Both the position numbers and the translations under genes were made by a program. From Bacteroidota bacterium (GTDB lineage: Bacteria; Bacteroidota; Bacteroidia; Chitinophagales; Chitinophagaceae), in NCBI GenBank assembly GCA_947461015.1, contig CANHIR010000066.1, positions 1 through 9,690 on the forward strand: a stretch of 9,690 bases of DNA. The letters are read 5' to 3'. Every line of letters starts with the position of its first letter. The first letter of the stretch is position 1. The notes below the pieces were generated by a model. It made no database searches, was not told where the DNA came from, and saw only the letters and a list, made by a program, of their open reading frames with translations. Shown here in pieces: positions 7,213-9,690 of the stretch.

Positions 7213-8472
7213 TTAAATAGATGAAATGAAGCCAATAGTTATAACACTTAGAACCAGCCAATGTGTGGCAATTTTTTGTGTGTATAGCAAGTAGGTACTG
7301 GTGCACAAGATCAATACATTAGTGATAAGTATCGGCCAAGCAACAACCTCCATGGATTGAACCAAATCTCTTGATAAATAAAAGCTAGCCCCCAACATAA
7401 CGCCAACAACAGCAGCATTAATGCCTTCCAAAGACCTAAAAACTATTGCATACTTTTTTAAAATTTGCCATAATGGAAAAGCAAACAAAACAATAAAAAA
7501 GCTTGGCAAGAAAACGCCTAAAGCTGCTGTGATGGAGCCAACTATCTGCCAAGGAATACTTTTGTCATTTACTGCAATGGCGCCCATATAGCTTGTAACG
7601 GACCAAACCGGTCCAGGTACAGCTCTTACTAAACCTGCGCCGGTTAAAAAAGCATCACTAGATACTTTAATTACATTTCTTTTACTTTTTATAATCCTAT
7701 TGGAAGAAGGCCTGGTAACATATTGTTCATACATTAATGGGATTAAAACATCTCCTCCGCCAAATACAAATGTGCCAAAGCGGTAATTGGTTTCAAATAA
7801 ATTAAATACTTTTTGTTGTGTCCAATTATTTCTAGTTGCTTTTTCAGACAAAAAACCTGCCACTATAAAAAAGAGTAAGAAAATAACAATTGTCCTAGTT
7901 TTAATTTTAACTTTTTGAACAGGCACAGTTGGGATTCTTTTTTTACTAAAATTTGTTGCGATACCAGCTAATAAAATTACAAGAGGAATGGTCCATGGTG
8001 ATTTAAACCCAATAAGCACTGCTAATGAAGCCCCAATAAAAACCCATCTTGTAATGGTGTTGTTTACTGATTTACTAAAAAGTTTAAGCATAGCGCTAAT
8101 TATAAACGCTATAGACATGGGTTTTAAATATGCCAACATGGAAAATCCAGCCGAAAAATTTTGGTGATTGTATAATATAGCCACTCCGGTCATGAATGCA
8201 CAGGCCGGAAAAATCCAAACCAATAAAGTAAATAGGGCAAGTGTATAGCCGCCTATTTTATATCCAATTAGTACAATGGTTTGTGTAGACGAAGCGCCTG
8301 GTAATAATTGACAAATGGCATTGTATTCCAATAATTCATCGTCCGTGAGATCTTTCCTTTTTTCTACAAATCTTAATTGCAATAAGCCAAGATTGGCTTG
8401 GGGTCCCCCAAATGAAGTGACACTATGCAATAGCACTTCCTTTAAAAATGATATGTATGCTTTAATATTCAC
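7213..8472 (-). CDS. chrA: ChrA-type (CHR superfamily) transporter, long two-domain form
   Basis: A 419-residue polytopic inner-membrane protein with the two homologous halves of the long CHR family; known members export chromate, though many homologues have untested substrates. First half: SFGGPQANLGLLQLRFV (20-36) and CQLLPGASSTQTIVLIGYKIGG (54-75). Second half: FVFGGGDVLIPLMYEQYV (235-252) and GLVRAVPGPVWSVTSYMGAIA (280-300). A basic linker with several Lys/Arg at 177-193 joins the halves. Two departures stand out: the first-half motif LPGP reads LPGA, and between FGGG and the DAFL stretch there is a basic segment (about 254-268, RPSSNRIIKSKRN) roughly a dozen residues longer than in the textbook proteobacterial proteins. 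The start is GTG at 8472; the next upstream in-frame codons contain no ATG before a stop, and starting here puts the first motif at the usual place. It is divergent from the DUF3089 gene. Family is firm, chromate specificity is not. Confidence 0.9.
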   Translation of the reverse strand: MNIKAYISFLKEVLLHSVTSFGGPQANLGLLQLRFVEKRKDLTDDELLEYNAICQLLPGASSTQTIVLIGYKIGGYTLALFTLLVWIFPACAFMTGVAILYNHQNFSAGFSMLAYLKPMSIAFIISAMLKLFSKSVNNTITRWVFIGASLAVLIGFKSPWTIPLVILLAGIATNFSKKRIPTVPVQKVKIKTRTIVIFLLFFIVAGFLSEKATRNNWTQQKVFNLFETNYRFGTFVFGGGDVLIPLMYEQYVTRPSSNRIIKSKRNVIKVSSDAFLTGAGLVRAVPGPVWSVTSYMGAIAVNDKSIPWQIVGSITAALGVFLPSFFIVLFAFPLWQILKKYAIVFRSLEGINAAVVGVMLGASFYLSRDLVQSMEVVAWPILITNVLILCTSTYLLYTQKIATHWLVLSVITIGFISSI

Positions 8473-8535
8473 TAGGTACAGACAAGTTAAAATTAAAATA
8501 AATTGGTCATTATTTGCCTACTATCCAAAATAGAC

Positions 8536-8564
8536 TTGCTTCGCCTATTTTTTTTATAACTTTG
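8536..8564 (+). promoter_or_regulatory. Bacteroidota-type promoter for the DUF3089 lipoprotein gene
   Basis: TTG at 8536-8538 is followed after 18 bases by TAACTTTG at 8557-8564, a perfect match to the Bacteroidota primary-sigma -7 box TAnnTTTG. Transcription would begin around 8570, leaving a leader of about 15 bases before the ATG at 8586. It lies inside the 113-bp divergent gap shared with the ChrA-type gene. No comparably good box is seen for the minus-strand gene in this gap. Confidence 0.65.
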
Positions 8565-8585
8565 TCTACTTAAATCAATTACTAT

Positions 8586-9641
8586 ATGCGTTGTCTTTTT
8601 GTTTTCGCTGCCTTTGTTTTGCTATCAGGATGTGCTCAGAGCAATTATACTAAATATGCACCCATTTATGAAAAAGAGGCATTAAATGATACACCAAACT
8701 ATGGTAATTTAGGGTATTGGGCTGCCCATCCTGATAAAAAAGATCCATCGGATAGCATACCCAAAAGTTTACGACCAATAGCAAGCAATAACAAAGATGT
8801 AGATGTGTTTTTTGTTTATCCAACAAGCTATCTTGACAAAGAAATGGCTTACGGTTGGACGGCTTCTTTAAATGATGTAAAAACAAATATTAAGACCGAC
8901 TACTCTTCCATTTTATACCAAGCCAGTGTTTTTAATGAGGTAGGAAAAATATATGCACCAAGATATAGACAAGCGCATATAAAATCATACTCTCCCGTAA
9001 ACCACGAGGATACGGTAAAGGCGATGGCTGCTTTTGAATTGGCCTATCAGGATGTTAAAATGGCCTTTGATTATTACTTAGCACATTATAACAATGGTCG
9101 TCCTATTATTATTGCATCGCATAGTCAAGGATCAACTCATAGCATTAGACTTTTAAAAGAATATTTTGATGGCAAGCCACTTGGCAAACAATTGGTTGCC
9201 GCCTATGTTGTGGGAATGGCTTTAGATCCCGCCACCTATACTACATTAAAAGCATGTGATAAACCAGATGAAACTGGCTGCATATGCGCATGGAGAACCT
9301 TTATGGAAGGGTATCAAGCGCCTTTTGTTGAAAAAGAAAAATTTAATTCTATTGTTACCAATCCATTGTCATGGAATAATGAAAATACAAATATTAAAAG
9401 GTCGCTCAACGAAGGATCAATTTTATATAATTTTAATAAAATTATTCCAAATGTAGCTGGGGCAATCAATCACAATGGTGTGTTGTGGACACCTAAACCC
9501 CGTTTTTTTGGAAATGTCTTAATTAAAACAAAAAACTATCATATTGCCGATTTCAATTTATACTATACGAGTATAAGAAAAAACGCGGCAATGAGGGTGA
9601 ACCATTTTTTTGAAAAAATGAAATCAAATTCAAGTCATTAA
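8586..9641 (+). CDS. DUF3089 family lipoprotein (alpha/beta-hydrolase-like)
   Basis: A 351-residue protein with a lipoprotein signal (VLLSGC, lipidated Cys16), so it should be anchored in the envelope. The DUF3089 hallmarks are all present in order: VDVFFVYPTSY (72-82), SILYQASVFNEVGKIYAPRYRQAH (108-131), the nucleophile elbow SHSQG at 178-182 with Ser180 (here IIIASHSQGS), GMALDPATY (210-218), a cysteine-bearing stretch with Cys224, Cys232 and Cys234 before AWRTF, and the C-terminal NYHIADFNLYYTSIRKNAAMRV (317-338), where His319 and Asp322 are conserved-looking. The fold is that of alpha/beta hydrolases; the reaction and substrate are not known for the family as far as I can say. The length fits the family. 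ATG at 8586 gives a clean lipoprotein signal directly after a good promoter. It appears monocistronic, with a hairpin starting about 10 bases past its stop. Confidence 0.9.
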   Translation: MRCLFVFAAFVLLSGCAQSNYTKYAPIYEKEALNDTPNYGNLGYWAAHPDKKDPSDSIPKSLRPIASNNKDVDVFFVYPTSYLDKEMAYGWTASLNDVKTNIKTDYSSILYQASVFNEVGKIYAPRYRQAHIKSYSPVNHEDTVKAMAAFELAYQDVKMAFDYYLAHYNNGRPIIIASHSQGSTHSIRLLKEYFDGKPLGKQLVAAYVVGMALDPATYTTLKACDKPDETGCICAWRTFMEGYQAPFVEKEKFNSIVTNPLSWNNENTNIKRSLNEGSILYNFNKIIPNVAGAINHNGVLWTPKPRFFGNVLIKTKNYHIADFNLYYTSIRKNAAMRVNHFFEKMKSNSSH

Positions 9642-9651
9642 TAAAAGAAGG

Positions 9652-9680
9652 TTAATTTCCTACAACACTTAGGAATTTAA
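9652..9680 (+). terminator. Hairpin after the DUF3089 gene, possible terminator
   Basis: TTCCTA (9657-9662) and TAGGAA (9670-9675) pair around a 7-base loop. After one T-T mismatch, TTAA (9652-9655) pairs with TTAA (9677-9680). It lies about 10 bases past the stop of the lipoprotein gene. No T-tract follows, so it may be a weak or factor-dependent terminator or an RNA-end stabilising element. Confidence 0.4.
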
Positions 9681-9690
9681 TGCGCATTAT

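Noticed and set aside
2181..8472. The whole minus-strand block as one novel metal/drug defence system
   Set aside because: ChrA-type transporter, secreted protein and efflux pair share a strand, but gaps of 72 and 94 bp, a candidate internal promoter and no shared motif give no real evidence for one system.
9679..9688. Perfect palindrome AATGCGCATT, a possible operator
   Set aside because: A 10-base palindrome is expected by chance at this scale and there is no gene context beyond the window edge.
9680..9690. ATG at 9680 opening MRI, a possible next plus-strand gene
   Set aside because: Only three codons lie inside the window and the ATG overlaps the 3' hairpin; not enough to call a gene.

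Overview
The window is AT-rich and looks like chromosomal DNA of a Bacteroidota bacterium, most likely of the Chitinophagaceae or a close relative; the family-level placement is inference from general familiarity, not a search. The evidence is the gene families present (HGSNAT/NagX-like membrane acyltransferase, DUF3089 lipoprotein, short CarboxypepD_reg-like secreted protein), the lack of Shine-Dalgarno sequences before most starts, and a perfect Bacteroidota-type -7 box (TAnnTTTG) before the last gene.

Layout: (1) bases 1-1067, minus strand, a membrane acyltransferase of the NagX/DUF5009 type, cut by the left edge near its C-terminus. (2) 1148-2131, plus strand, an N-terminally anchored alpha/beta hydrolase with an altered nucleophile elbow, divergent from gene 1 across 80 bp. 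(3) A perfect 14-bp inverted repeat at 2126-2163 that ends gene 2 and sits between two converging transcription units. (4) A minus-strand block from 8472 down to 2181, read in this order: ChrA-type transporter, small secreted protein with a carboxypeptidase-regulatory-like domain, lipoprotein membrane-fusion protein, and RND pump of the AcrB/HAE1 type. The last two form a clear two-gene efflux operon (24-bp gap) without a TolC-like outer-membrane gene in the window. (5) 8586-9641, plus strand, a DUF3089 alpha/beta-hydrolase-like lipoprotein with its own promoter, divergent from the ChrA gene across 113 bp. A hairpin follows it at 9652-9680.

How the genes work together: the fusion protein and the RND pump should assemble into one tripartite drug or solute exporter, using an outer-membrane channel encoded elsewhere. 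The ChrA-type transporter and the small secreted protein lie upstream on the same strand, but gaps of 72 and 94 bp and a candidate promoter before the fusion-protein gene suggest they are not obligatorily co-transcribed with the pump. The two hydrolases and the acyltransferase are independent envelope-associated functions.

This is an ordinary, gene-dense region of intact genes. I saw no mobile element, CRISPR array, tRNA, rRNA or phage gene, and no intergenic stretch above about 115 bp. I found no convincing new multi-gene system. The findings are small oddities: an unusual catalytic elbow, a basic insertion in ChrA, non-ATG starts, and a terminator fused to a stop codon.
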